64,000 nt of DNA. Origin: Strigops habroptila. Taxonomy: Eukaryota > Chordata > Aves > Psittaciformes > Psittacidae. Below the pieces are notes generated by a model. It saw nothing but the letters and a program-made list of their open reading frames with translations, was not told the origin of the DNA and did no database searches. A program made the position numbers and the translations under genes. The stretch spans positions 16,502,744 to 16,566,743 of the forward strand of contig NC_044288.2 of NCBI RefSeq assembly GCF_004027225.2. The letters are read 5' to 3'. Positions 22,601 to 46,059 of the stretch are shown here, one piece after another; position 1 is the first letter of the stretch, and the number at the start of each line of letters is the position of its first letter.

Positions 22601-23228
22601 CTGCTGCCCCTGTCCCCGAGGGGCCCCCGGCCGTGCTGCCTGACGAGGGGCCCCTGCTGAGCCTGGACGAGCTGCCCGAGCCCCCCGCCACCTTCTGCGA
22701 CGCGGAGCAGGAGGAGGAGGAGGAAGAAGAGGAGGAGGCAGCCGGCGGGGGGGGCCCCCAGCCCGGGGGGCTCGGCTGCCAGAGTGCCCCCCAGGAGGAT
22801 GCCCCGGGCCGAGAGACCCCCCCCCATCACCAATGGGGAGATGGCCCCCAAAGATGGGACGCCAGGTCGTGGGGAGCAGGTGAGCATCGCCAGGGGGTGG
22901 TGGTGGTGTGGGGGGGTGATGGCGTGGATGGGGGGGTCCTGACCATTGCCCCCCCACCCCAGGCCAGCGAGGGCTACTTCAGTCAGTCCCAGGAGGAGGA
23001 GGTGCCCCCCCCCGAGGAACCATCGGCCAAAGCCCCCCAGCCTGTCTTCTACAACAAGCCCCCAGGTGAGTGGGGACAGGGGAAACACGGGGGGAGTGTC
23101 CATTCCTCTATGGGACATCCCCACCATGCTGACCCCACCCTTTCCTTGCCCCCCCAGAGATCGACATCACATGCTGGGATACGGACCCCCTGCCCGAGGA
23201 GGAGGAGAGCTTCGGGGGGGGTCTGTAA
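12999..23228 (+). CDS. DBN1: DBN1, drebrin (actin-binding protein of dendritic spines)
   Basis: Drebrin binds and bundles F-actin in dendritic spines. Exons: 12999-13084 ([19 protein letters not shown]), 17062-17117, 17213-17325, 17485-17559, 17639-17785 (ADF-homology domain, ends EDENTEPV), 17961-18038, 18132-18283 and 18652-18715 (Arg/Glu-rich coiled coil, [16 protein letters not shown]), 18848-18907, 19022-19136 ([12 protein letters not shown]), 20299-20436 (drebrin A-specific), 21250-21381, 22310-22879, 22963-23065 ([13 protein letters not shown]), 23158-23228 ([20 protein letters not shown]). All junctions fit in phase except exon 22310-22879: its 570 nt are one base too many for the conserved C-terminus. 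The exon starts in the frame of [13 protein letters not shown] but ends in the frame of TNGEM, with a C9 run at about 22817-22825 between them. The intron after 18283 has a GC donor and contains a CR1 copy. Identity is certain; the single frame conflict is unresolved. Confidence 0.95.
18284..18651 (+). other. DBN1 intron with GC-AG splice sites
   Basis: Exon 18132-18283 ends GAGCACAG followed by GCATGG. The next exon begins at 18652 after CCCCGTCACAG. Joining them gives the conserved EEHRRKQQ stretch in phase, whereas no nearby GT donor does so. The exon end CAG is the strong-consensus context expected for a functional GC donor. Confidence 0.75.
18378..18590 (+). mobile_element. CR1 LINE, 5'-truncated 3' end
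   Basis: About 210 bases match the 3' end of avian CR1: GGCTGCCCAGAGAAG, then GTGTTCAAGGCCAGG, GTGTCCCTGCCCATGGCAGG and the terminal CCAACCCAAACCATTCTATG followed by a degenerate copy of the 8-bp tail repeat. It lies sense-oriented inside the GC-AG intron of DBN1. No open frame remains. Confidence 0.92.
19835..20030 (+). repeat. Minisatellite in DBN1 intron 10
   Basis: Degenerate tandem copies of a roughly 11-base unit close to GGCTGTGCCRTG (many GTGCCATGGG / GTGCCGTGGG copies). Located upstream of the drebrin A exon. Confidence 0.75.
20250..20294 (+). repeat. CT / CCGT / CTGT microsatellite forming a polypyrimidine tract
   Basis: A run of CT dinucleotides passes into CCGT and CTGT tetramers and ends in the CACAG acceptor of the drebrin A exon at 20299. 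The repeat thus serves as the polypyrimidine tract of a regulated exon. Confidence 0.8.
20299..20436 (+). CDS. DBN1: Drebrin A-specific alternative exon (ins2)
   Basis: 138 nt, entering in phase 1 and leaving in phase 1, so it can be skipped without a frame change (drebrin E) or included (neuronal drebrin A). It encodes the Ser-run module with [30 protein letters not shown] and a final FFP plus the T of a Cys codon completed by the next exon. This matches the human A-specific insert almost residue for residue. The donor lies in CCAT|GTAGGTAG, so a second GT lies four bases downstream; using it would shift the frame. Confidence 0.9.
20630..20845 (+). repeat. Minisatellite in DBN1 intron 11, unit near CTGTGCCCATGGGGCA
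   Basis: Six or so imperfect copies of a 16-base motif separated by short spacers. It shares the CATGGG core with the array in the preceding intron but has a different unit length. Confidence 0.65.
21440..21990 (+). repeat. Degenerate minisatellite in DBN1 intron 12, unit near GCATCCCTGCTGTCTCTGCT
   Basis: About 0.55 kb made of irregular copies of a 25-35 base unit built from TGCATCCC, CTGCTRTC and CAGTGCAT. No coding potential was recognised; open frames here come from the repeat itself. Confidence 0.7.
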
Positions 23229-23630
23229 GCTCGGGCCCCGCTGCCGGCACCCGCAGCTTGCCCCGGCCGGCGCGGGGCATGGGGGGGGGCCACAGCCGGG
23301 GGCCGGGACCCCTCGTCACCCCGCTGGGGCCCTGCAGGATGAGGCCTCCGGGTGGGGGCCCCCCCGCTGCACCCCCACCCCGGGGCACCTTTTGCAGTCC
23401 CCCCATCCCCCCTCTTTTTTAAGTTGTCGGTAGGAGCCGTGTCAGCCCCCAGCCCCCCATTAGCAGCCCCCCCCCCGCTGCCCTAGCACCCCTTTGGAGG
23501 GGGGGGACACGACACACGCTCGCATCCCCTGCCCAGCTATGGGACAGGGTCCTCGTTCTCTTCGTGCCCCCCCCCGGGAGTCCCCAGTACTTTGCACGAG
23601 TTAAAAGAAAAAGAAAAAAGGAATAATAAT

Positions 23631-23652
23631 AATAAATGAATATGGCAATAAA
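23631..23652 (+). terminator. DBN1 proximal poly(A) signals (two AATAAA)
   Basis: AATAAA at 23631-23636 and again at 23647-23652, about 400 bases after the drebrin stop, inside an A/T-rich patch unusual for this GC-rich region. Confidence 0.75.
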
Positions 23653-23859
23653 GTGACCTGACCGAGGCGAGGCTGCGGCCAGCAGTGCCCCCCCCAACCC
23701 AAGCCCTAGCAGGGAGCTGGCATGGGGATTTCACACCCCAACCCTTCTTCCCTTGCTGGGACCCGCCCCCCCCCCCCCCCTTCCCTCTCCCTTTCCCCAT
23801 TTCCGGTGACTGTTTTTGGAAAGCACAAGTTCTGTACCGGCAGTGTGCTCATGTCTGTT

Positions 23860-23869
23860 AATAAATAAA
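23860..23869 (+). terminator. DBN1 distal poly(A) signal (overlapping AATAAATAAA)
   Basis: Two overlapping hexamers 630 bases past the DBN1 stop. They are the last + strand signals before the PRR7 signal on the opposite strand at 23972. Confidence 0.7.
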
Positions 23870-23971
23870 GCGACTCCCATGGGGGCTGCAGCCTGCTGGG
23901 GGGGGTGCAGGGAGGGCTGGGGGGGTCCCCTTGACGCCAGCCCGCCGGGAGGCGAACCCGAGCCACAAACT

Positions 23972-23977
23972 TTTATT
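23972..23977 (-). terminator. PRR7 poly(A) signal (AATAAA on - strand)
   Basis: TTTATT on the + strand, about 250 bases beyond the PRR7 stop codon. It leaves only about 100 bases between the drebrin and PRR7 cleavage regions. Confidence 0.75.
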
Positions 23978-24224
23978 CTCAAACTGTAACAAACAAAAAA
24001 ATTAAGAAACAGAGCAGAGTCCGGGTCCCCAGAGCCCCCGGCCAGGGGGGGGCCAGCGGGGGCCAGATGGGGAACCAGCCCCTTCCGCGCCGGCGGTGAT
24101 GGCCCGCGCCAGGGCGGGTGTCCCCGGGGTGACGGGGGCAACCAAAACCAAATTCCCCCCCCCCTCCTCCTCCAGTGCCGGAGGGGCACCCGCGGCAAGG
24201 TCCGGGGGTCCCCCGGTGCCGCCG

Positions 24225-25037
24225 TTAGACAGCGGTAGTCCTGCCGAAGAGGGGCATGGAGACCGGGAGGTGCCAGGGTCCCGGCTCGTAGGTGTCCCTG
24301 CTGCTGAGCTCAGAGTCCGTCCAGCTGGGAAACATGCGAGGGGAGCACTCTGACTGCAGGTAGAGGTCCGGGCAGGCAGGGCCGGGGCTGGCCGAGCGGG
24401 GCAGGTGCAGTGCGGAGCCGTAGCCGGCGTCCAGGAAAAGGGGTTTGTAGCTGGGGGGCTGCTCCTGCTTCTCCAGCCGCTCGTGGCTCAGGAATGGGGC
24501 GTTGATTTTGCGGTAGAGCCCCCGCGTGTCCATCAGCACCTCACTGTATGGCGGGGGGGGCTCCGCCATCAGCAGCGCTTCCTCGTAACACGGCGGCTTT
24601 GACAGGTCTGACTCTGCAAGGCAAAGCCCCCCCCGGACCCCTGCTGCCATCAGTGCTGCGCCCCGGTTCTCCTGCCGTATCCCCCCCCGACACCAGGGAG
24701 AGGCGCACATTGTGCCGACATCCCCTCCATGCTCCTTACCGTGCCGGCAGCTCCAGGGCCGGGGGGGAGGGATGTGGTGGGGGTGGTGATGGTGGGGCTC
24801 GAGGCGCAGGCGGTGGGGAATGGCGATGCCGGGGGGGCTGCCCCCATAACCCTCGTAGTGCAGCGGCTCCAGCTCCAGCGCGCGCAAGCTCTGCTCCCGC
24901 AGCCGCTCCTCCTGCTGCCGCTTCACCCGCCGCCGTAGGTAGCTGCAGAAGCAGCACAGCAGCACGATGAGGCCCCAGATGAGCCAGAAGCCCGCGAAGC
25001 AGGTGAGGAAGGTGTAGGTGCCCTGGGACATCACCAT
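24225..25037 (-). CDS. PRR7: PRR7, proline-rich synaptic membrane protein
   Basis: Two coding exons, 25037-24740 and 24613-24225, joined in phase at HE/SDLSK; 228 aa against about 274 in human. PRR7 is a small transmembrane adaptor of the postsynaptic density and lymphocytes. The N-terminus [20 protein letters not shown] opens a single membrane segment (about residues 9-31), followed by CCFC cysteines and a basic, Arg-rich juxtamembrane stretch. A short His/Pro-rich region around [13 protein letters not shown] is clearly smaller than the long His tract of human PRR7, accounting for the length difference. Further on are [10 protein letters not shown] (PPxY motif), [24 protein letters not shown] and the C-terminal PLFGRTTAV, a class I PDZ ligand. 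The ATG is in a good context (AAGATGG). The 126-base intron is a multiple of three and stop-free, so the frame also reads through it. Confidence 0.95.
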   Translation of the reverse strand: MVMSQGTYTFLTCFAGFWLIWGLIVLLCCFCSYLRRRVKRQQEERLREQSLRALELEPLHYEGYGGSPPGIAIPHRLRLEPHHHHPHHIPPPRPWSCRHGKEHGGDVGTMCASPWCRGGIRQENRGAALMAAGVRGGLCLAESDLSKPPCYEEALLMAEPPPPYSEVLMDTRGLYRKINAPFLSHERLEKQEQPPSYKPLFLDAGYGSALHLPRSASPGPACPDLYLQSECSPRMFPSWTDSELSSRDTYEPGPWHLPVSMPLFGRTTAV

Positions 25038-25039
25038 CT

Positions 25040-25379
25040 TGGCTGCCGGCCCCGGGGGGAGGCCACGGCCTCTCCCTGCCCTCGGGGTGGGGGACGGGAT
25101 GCTCAGGGCGGCGGCAGGGCCAGGGCAGGACCCGATGCTGTCAGGGCTACCGAGGGCATCTCCCCGGGCTGTGCCCGGCGGCGTCTCCTCCGGCCCGCGG
25201 GCGCCCGCCGTCAGGGGTCCATCCTCGCCATGGAGCCGGGGGGGGCTGGAGCGGGTGGGTCAGGCCTGGGTGCGCTGGGCAGGCGGCGGGGCAGGGGGCC
25301 GGCGGGGTGGGCGGCGGGGGGACGGGGCCGGCGGGGTCCCGCTGCCCATCGCTGGGAGGGGGCCTCTGGGGAGAGGGCC
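25040..25379 (-). promoter_or_regulatory. Probable PRR7 5' UTR on the first coding exon
   Basis: Upstream of the PRR7 ATG, the - strand has a good acceptor, CTGTCTCGTTGCAG, placing an exon start at 25379. No other known coding motif was found. It pairs well with the donor at 28457; the join is inferred. Confidence 0.45.
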
Positions 25380-26649
25380 CTGCAACGAGACAGACGCGAG
25401 CGTGAGCGTGGCGGGCACGCGGCCGCCCTGTTCCCATGGCGACCGGCGGGGAGCCCCACGTGCACCCCCGCCATCGCCCCCACGGCGGCAAACCTGCACC
25501 CAACCCCAGCTCCCTGCCACAGCACTGCCAGGCACCCCGGGGTGTGACATGGATGCTGCGGCCACCGCAGCATCGACACCTTCAACATCAAGGGGTGTCC
25601 ACTGGTATCCCCCCGCTCCTGCCCACCCAGTGCACCCCACATCGGCTGCAGAGCCCAGGCAGATCAGCCCCCTGTGCTGCCAGCAGGGAGCCCCGGGGTG
25701 CCTGAGGAGGAGGAAGAGGAGGAGGAGGGACGTGTGGAGCTGCCGGCTGCCTGCAGCACGTGGCACTCGTGGGAGCACGTGCACCGCGGCCATCACTGGC
25801 CTCATGGCCACCAAAGAGGCTCAGGGGATGGTGGCACCTTGACTCGGTGGTGCAGGGCGATGGGAATGGTCACCCCTGTCAGGTCGCTGCCTTTAGGCAG
25901 GGTGACAGCTTGGTCATGTTCAGCCAGGCACCAAACAGGGACAGCGCGTACCGGGGTTGGGGGAAACGTACATCAATGAGTGGGGAGCAGCACCCATGGG
26001 TGCTCACAGGCAGGCATATATGCATCCGTGAGGATCATTATTATCATGGTATGGAAGAAAATGGAGTTGCCTGTGGGAAGGAGTGTGAGTGCTGGACTGG
26101 TGGTGGCTGAAGGCAGAGGGACCACAGTGGCACCATTGCTCCCACGTGCCTCCGCTCGGCAAAGAGGTCCCTGATCACCTCGTGGGGCAGGGTCGAGGTG
26201 ACTATGGCAGGGCCACCGGGTGCCAGGGGGCTGGCAGGGCAGCGGGAAGGGCAGCGGGGCCGGAGGGCTGAGCCCAGCCGGAAGGAAGGAGGGACGGGGG
26301 AAGGAAGGAGCTGGGGGCCCTGGCTATGCCCTGCGGGCAGCGATGGGCAGCAGGGGTTGCTCCATCACACAGATGGAAGCGGGGAGAGGGTCGGTGTCGG
26401 GATGTGGGTGTCTGGGGAGGGGTTGCCCCTTTCCTAGGGTTCCCCAAGCTGCCACCGCTGCCTGGCCAATGCCAGGTCGGTGCGGGCAGAGCTCGCCAGT
26501 GCCGGCAGCAACAGGGTCCGCATCGGCAGCCTGGGTGTCCCCGGGGGCACCGTGCGGGAAGGGCCGCGGGTCGAGCAACGGGAGAATGGCCGGAGGAACA
26601 CCGGGAATGACGGCGGGGGGGGGGGGGGTAGACTGACGGCGCCTGGAGA

Positions 26650-27500
26650 CCGGGGGCGTTTGCAGCCGGGGGGAGCGGGGCTGCCGGGGCCGTGCGGGCT
26701 GCGGGAGGAGCGGGGCCGGGCTGGGAGACACCCACACCGTGGGGAGGGAAAGACCGGCCGCCCGGTTGGGAGCAGCCGCCGAGCCGCCCCGCTGTCCCCG
26801 GCCGCGGCCTGGGCCCCGCTGCCCGCGTCGCATCCCCGCCCGGTGCCTCCGGCGGGAGGGGGACACCCCGGCGGGGACCTCCTCGCTCCCGCTGCCGGGC
26901 GCGGCAGCCCCCTCCTCATCCTCCTCCTCCTCTTCCTCCGCTGGAGCGCGCTCCCGCCGGGCACGGACCGGAGCCGCGCGCCCCGCTACGCGCCGCGCGC
27001 CTCGGCCCTGGCCGCCGGTTGCCGGTGCCGGCGGTCCCGCGCGCCCCCGCCCCGGCCCCGCTGCCTCCGCGCCGCGCAACAGGCGGAGGCGTCGCGCCCG
27101 CTCCCACCGCGGCTCCCGTTACCGGCGGCGGCGCACGTGGCTCAGGCGGCGGGCGGCGGCTTCATAGGGCGGCGGCGGCGGGAGGGGAGGGGGGGGGGAA
27201 GGAAGGGAGCCCGGTGCGCGCCCGGTGCGCGGCGCCGCCGCCGCCTCCCGGCGCTGCCTTTGTCTCCGGTGAGCGCTCCCGCGCCGCCGCCGCGCGCCGC
27301 CCCGCCCGGGCTCCCGCCCCGCCGCTCCGCCCCGCCCTCGGCTCGGGGAGGGACCCGGGAGCCGGCGGACCCCCCGCACCCCCACCCTGGGACCCGCCGC
27401 CGAGCGGGGGCTACCAGCGGGGGGAACGGGCACTGCCACGGGAATCCCCTTCCTCCCCCCCCCCCGGGGAACGGCCACGGGGTGCCGGTGGCGTGAGGGC
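26650..27500. promoter_or_regulatory. CpG island within the inferred PRR7 5' intron
   Basis: Extremely CG-rich block with GGC/GCC runs (for example 27140-27190 and 27230-27310). No start codon followed by a recognisable protein was found on either strand. It may be an alternative PRR7 promoter or an enhancer/CpG island promoter for an unannotated non-coding transcript. Confidence 0.5.
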
Positions 27501-28456
27501 CGTGGCATCCCCGGGGGTGGCCGCGGGAGACCCACGAAGTGGGGGCCGGGGATCCCCCCCGCGTGACGGCGTCACGGTCCGGGTGGGGTGATGGTCCTGC
27601 GATGCCCTGTGGGGTGATGCTCCGTGGGGTGATGCCACGGGCTCCCGCATCCGGTGGTCCCGCACTCGCCCGGGGGGTTGGTTGGGGGGTGCCGGAGGAT
27701 GCCAGCCACCCACTGCCGCGGTGCCAGCCGCAGCCTCCTTGGGTGATAGTCACGGGCTCCTCCGGGGTGGCGGCCGGTGAAGGGACAGTGACAGGGGCAG
27801 CTCAGCCGCTCAGAGACCTTGACAGCCCCCATTGCAGTGGGGCACACGGCTGTGCGGGGCAGGAGGCCAGCCTGGCCCCGAGGACAGCGAGGGACAGCGG
27901 TGGCACTGGGTGACACAGGGGGCTGCCCTGGTGGCAGCCCGAACTGCCATTGCCCCGGAGCAGACCCCTCGCTGGCCTCATGTCCCCTTGCACTGGGGCT
28001 CCCCCGGCCATTTGCCATCGGGGCCGTCACCAGCTCTTCTCTGCTGCGCCCAACGCTGGTGGTCACGGTCCCCATGGGAAACCCCCCCAGGCTCATTGGG
28101 ACAGGGCACAAAAGCCCCGCTCCCCCTTCGCTGCACCCTGAGGCACCCTGGTGACAGGGCAGAGCCGTGCCAGAAGCCGAGTGGATGAGCGGGTGTGGGT
28201 CCCCACGCAGGCTGTGACCCCGCCGCCGCTTCCTCCCCGTGGGCAGGGTGACGGCCGCACACACGGCGCATTGTTCTGCCGGGGCCTGGCCGGAAGGACT
28301 TCCTCCGTCCCAGCCAGGGGACGACCCGGGGCCGCCGGGCGCCCGCACAGGCAGGCAGAGCGGCTGCGGCAGCCGGCCAAGCCCCGCCACCTCGCTCGGA
28401 GCAGGGCCATGGTGGCCATGTCTCCCCCGGCCCTCTTGGCTGCGGCCCCGACTCAC

Positions 28457-28560
28457 CTTGTCGAAACTCGCCTCCTGCGATCGGACCTCAGAGCGTGGCC
28501 GCGGCCGCCCGGCAGAGCCGGCTCGACGGTTGTGGGGGTGCCCGAGCAGCACCCTCGGCG
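28457..28560 (-). other. Candidate non-coding first exon of PRR7
   Basis: On the - strand, GAGTTTCGACAAG is followed by the perfect donor GTGAGT at 28456. It lies in a CpG-rich stretch (about 28150-28780) of promoter type. The 5' limit given is arbitrary. It may splice to the acceptor at 25379, 3.1 kb away. Confidence 0.4.
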
Positions 28561-28829
28561 GGCAGGGGGCTGCGGCCATGCAGGGGGGCTCGGGTGCTCC
28601 CTCGGGGCGTGGGTAACGCAGAGGCGGGGGGCACGGCGGGGCCCTCAGGCATCGTCAGGCCAGGGCGATGGCGGGCGGGGGGGGGCCAGGCCTCCGGCCC
28701 CGCCAGCGCCGGGGGCCGGGAGCTGCCTTCCCCTTCCCCACGGCGGCGGGGGGAGGCAGGCGGGGGAGCACTCCCCGAGCCACATGGTGGGCTGGAGGAG
28801 GAGCCGTTGCCCAGGCAACAGCTGAGAGC

Positions 28830-30030
28830 ATCCTTCACCCCTGAAAATCGTGTGCCGGCGCTGCCGCCACAGCCCCACGGCTCGGGGGGGCAGCACCCCG
28901 GACCCACAGCGCCCCAGCGCCCACCCAGAGCTCGGCCAGGGGCTGCCGTGTCCGTGGGGCACAGCTGCAGCCATACACCAGCACCCCCTGACCTACATCC
29001 TGCTCTCCCCCCACCCAAGGACAGGGATGAGGATGAGGCACCCCCCAAATGCTGGGGCTGGGACGATGCTGGGGAGGGGTGGGGAGCTGGAGACAGGCAG
29101 GGCCCCCTCCATGCCCTGCTCAAGGCAGGGGCTGCCCAGAGCCCGGCCCTGCCCGCACAGCCACGCTGACGGGGTGACAGACACCACTAACACACTGGTG
29201 ACCCCAGGACCCGGGTGCCACAGCCCCGGCAGTGCCGGTAGGGCGGCACCACATCCCCCGGCTGGTGCGGTGGGAACAGCAATCCCCAAGCAGCCCCATC
29301 CCCCCACCCTGCCTGCTTTCCTTCCATGGCTGCAGAAAATTCCTGGATTTTACCCCAAGATGCCCCCTCCGAGTGTGAGAACTCCTCCTCAGCCTGCTCC
29401 CATAGCAACTGTTCCCTAGCTACCCAGCCGCACTTGCTATTCTCATCCCTGTGCAGCTGTGTGTGGCCCCCCCGCGCTGCGCATGAGGCTGCTGCCACCA
29501 CCAGCAGCCCTGTCACCGGCCCCAAACGCACCCTGCAGCCACCCCGACCACGCTGACCCCCTTTGCACGCTCCCCTATGGTGACTGTCATGAGCCCAACC
29601 CTATTCCACTGTGCGTCGCCCCCTTCAAGGGGCTGTCCCTTGCGCTGAGGCTGTGCTCCATGCTCCTCTGCACGGTTGCCCCTGAAGAAGGGATGCACAG
29701 CACCCAGAGAGGAGTGGGACTCTGTCCCCAGCCCCACAGCACACCAGGATAGCCCAGGAGGGGCTGTGCCAAAGGCAGACAGGGGACCATAGCAGACATG
29801 AGCACCCCAACGGTACAAGGCTCAAATGACCCATCAGAAGCTACGGAGGGTCACCCATGCTCCCCAGCACTCAGCATCAGCCCTTGTACTGGAGAGCAGC
29901 CCCAACCCTTTCCTGGAGGAGAGAAGAACCAGCAGAGCCCATGGGAACAGGGGGGGCCTTGCTTCCCTCCTCCTTCCAGCCAGCAACCCTGCATGGCCTG
30001 CACAGGCCCCCCCTTGACCTGACAACAACA
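28830..30030. other. Spacer between the PRR7 promoter region and the GRK6 3' end
   Basis: No recognisable exon, RNA gene or repeat family. The sequence falls from CpG-rich to average GC, and the end of the GRK6 3' UTR is probably near 30.05 kb. Confidence 0.5.
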
Positions 30031-30039
30031 CAAGGCACG

Positions 30040-31463
30040 GCCAATCTTAGGCTTAAGAAAAGGTTAAAAATTTAAATACTCTCCAACTTTAGTGCAAGGC
30101 AAGCAAATGATACCACAGGTCCAAGTAGGTGCTCAGCCCCCCCGGGGGGCCTGGCTCAGAATGAGCACGAGGCAGCAGCACACACGTGCACACACGCATG
30201 TGCGTACATACACACATACAGAAGAGACAAGTTATTGCTCAGGACACAGCTGGGACGAGTGTGCAAGAGGAGACAGGACAAGGAGAATGGAGAGGTGGGC
30301 TGAGCCCCACACTGCTCCCCAGGGCCACACAGGGCTCCAGCCCCTCCACTCCTGCCTGCGCTTGGTCACAGATCCCTGGGGACACACACCAAGCCCGTAC
30401 AGCAGGGAGGCTGGTCCTGGCCCTATTCACTCTTACGTCACAGCTCTCAGCATGACCCCAGGAAGGGATAGTCCCTTTACCACAGCTTCACTCCCTGAGA
30501 GCAGGGTCCCTTATGCGTCTGCTCTTCCAACACCAAGCTGGGCCTCGGGGCCCCCAGCACGCATAGACGGGCAGTCCAGAGTTGGTGGAACCACACTGGG
30601 GATCAGATCGACCCTTTGGCCCCAGCAGCAGGTACCTTCCAGCAGGTACCTGCCGTGACAGTGGCTGTGTCCTGCTGTCACAGTCTGGAGAGGAGACCAG
30701 GATCAGCTCACCAGAGCTGGCAGCATGTGTGAGACGAGGCAGAAGGAAGCAGGCTCCGGCAGACAGGGAGGCAAGGATGAGGCAGTGACGCTCTGCTGCC
30801 AGGATGCAATGGTAGACGCTTTGGCACAGCAGTTTCCTGTGCCTTGGGGCTGAGCAATGGACGCCGCTGGAGCCAGGGATGCCTCAGTATGGCCAGAAAG
30901 GTCCAGGAAAGATGCTTTAGACACCTCAAGGCACAGAAGGCCTCTGCCCAGGACTCCCTGGTAACAAAGCTGGGACCGTCGCTCCCCCCATAGGAGGACA
31001 TTTGTGCCTTTGACAGGGTGGGGGCAGTGCAGGCCCCCACCTATAGATTAAAAACTGACATGTGATATGTACAGACCAACATACATAAATATACACCAAA
31101 CCTGCAGTGCCGCTCCGGCACCATGGAATGTGTGAGCAGAGCTGCTCCAGCCTGGCCTCAGCCCAATCCCTCCCTCCCACTCTGGGTCCGAGAGGGGAGC
31201 CGCAGCAGCACAATCCCAAGCGGCAGATTCAGAGGCATCCAGGTCTGCGTCGGGGTTGAGGGCTTGCCCATGGCCAGAGGCAACTCAGCCTGAGCCATGT
31301 GCTGCTGCCAGCCCTGGAGCCATCCAGAGTCTTCAAATACAGATATATAGAGCTGTAAACAAATCCACCTTGCGGGGCCGCTGCTACCTTGTCCTTCAGG
31401 CTGGGCTGTTGTTCTGCTGGGCAGAGGCAGAGGGGTCCCAGGGGCTGGAGAACAAGCTGTGCT
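30040..31463 (-). other. Probable GRK6 3' UTR
   Basis: Follows the GRK6 stop. It contains AT-rich islands at about 30050-30090 and 31050-31110 and a CA/TG-rich stretch at 30180-30225. No perfect AATAAA was found on the - strand, so the cleavage site may use a variant signal; the left limit is a guess based on the AT-rich patch. Confidence 0.4.
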
Positions 31464-45379
<13,916 letters not shown>

Positions 45380-46036
45380 GGGCCCGGCGGCACCGCCGCC
45401 TCCAGCCCGGCTTCTCGCCGCTCCCGTCCGCTCGGCCCGCGCCCCACCGCCGCTCCCCCCGACACCGCCGCCACCGCGCCGCGCCCCGCCCACCGCCGCC
45501 CGGCCAGCCAATGCCTGACCACGCTCCTCCCGCGCCGCGCTCCCATTGGCCCAGCCCCCCAGGAAGCCCGGCCCCCTCCGCCGCGCCGCTGCCCTCCCGT
45601 TGGCCCTGGGGCGGGCGAAGGTGTGGGAGGGCGGGGCGGGGAGAGGGAAGCGCGCGTCATTAGGAAGCCATTGGCGAGGCTCTGCCGGGAAGAGAGGGCG
45701 GGTGCTGATTGGTGGGAGAGATGTCACTCAGCCGCCGCTCCAGGAACGGATTGGAAGAGGCTCATCAGAGGAAAAGACCCGCCTCCTGCTGCATCTGATT
45801 GGGTGCACAGCTGCCACTCTGATGCAGCGTGGGCCGTGATAGGGCCGTTCCGTAAGGGGGTGGGGCCGAGCAGTGGTTTGTAAGGGCGCGCTGGCGCTCC
45901 GCAGCAGGCGTTGCTGCGCCGGGGCGGGGGGTGCGGCTGAGACTTGCCGGAGGGGGTCCCGCGGTGCTGCTCCCAGCGTTGATGTGCCCTGCCTTCCCTC
46001 TTTGTCGCCCGGCCCTCTGCTTGCGATGGCCTTAAT

Positions 46037-46042
46037 AATAAA
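46037..46042 (+). terminator. Isolated + strand AATAAA just upstream of GRK6
   Basis: TTAATAATAAAGTC lies about 660 bases upstream of the GRK6 ATG, on the strand divergent from GRK6, where the CpG-rich promoter gives way to ordinary sequence. It could end a short divergent transcript; no protein is recognised. Confidence 0.35.
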
Positions 46043-46059
46043 GTCTTCGAGCACCTGTC

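Noticed and set aside
22114-23433. A 439-codon continuous frame over the DBN1 3' exons read as one exon
   Set aside because: It contains two recognisable introns with GT-AG sites, and its upstream and downstream parts do not match drebrin. It is open mainly because of the one-base conflict reported separately.
26480-27591. Overlapping long open frames (about 300 codons) in all frames at 26.5-27.6 kb
   Set aside because: Stop codons are rare in DNA this GC-rich. No domain, signal peptide or splice structure supports a protein.
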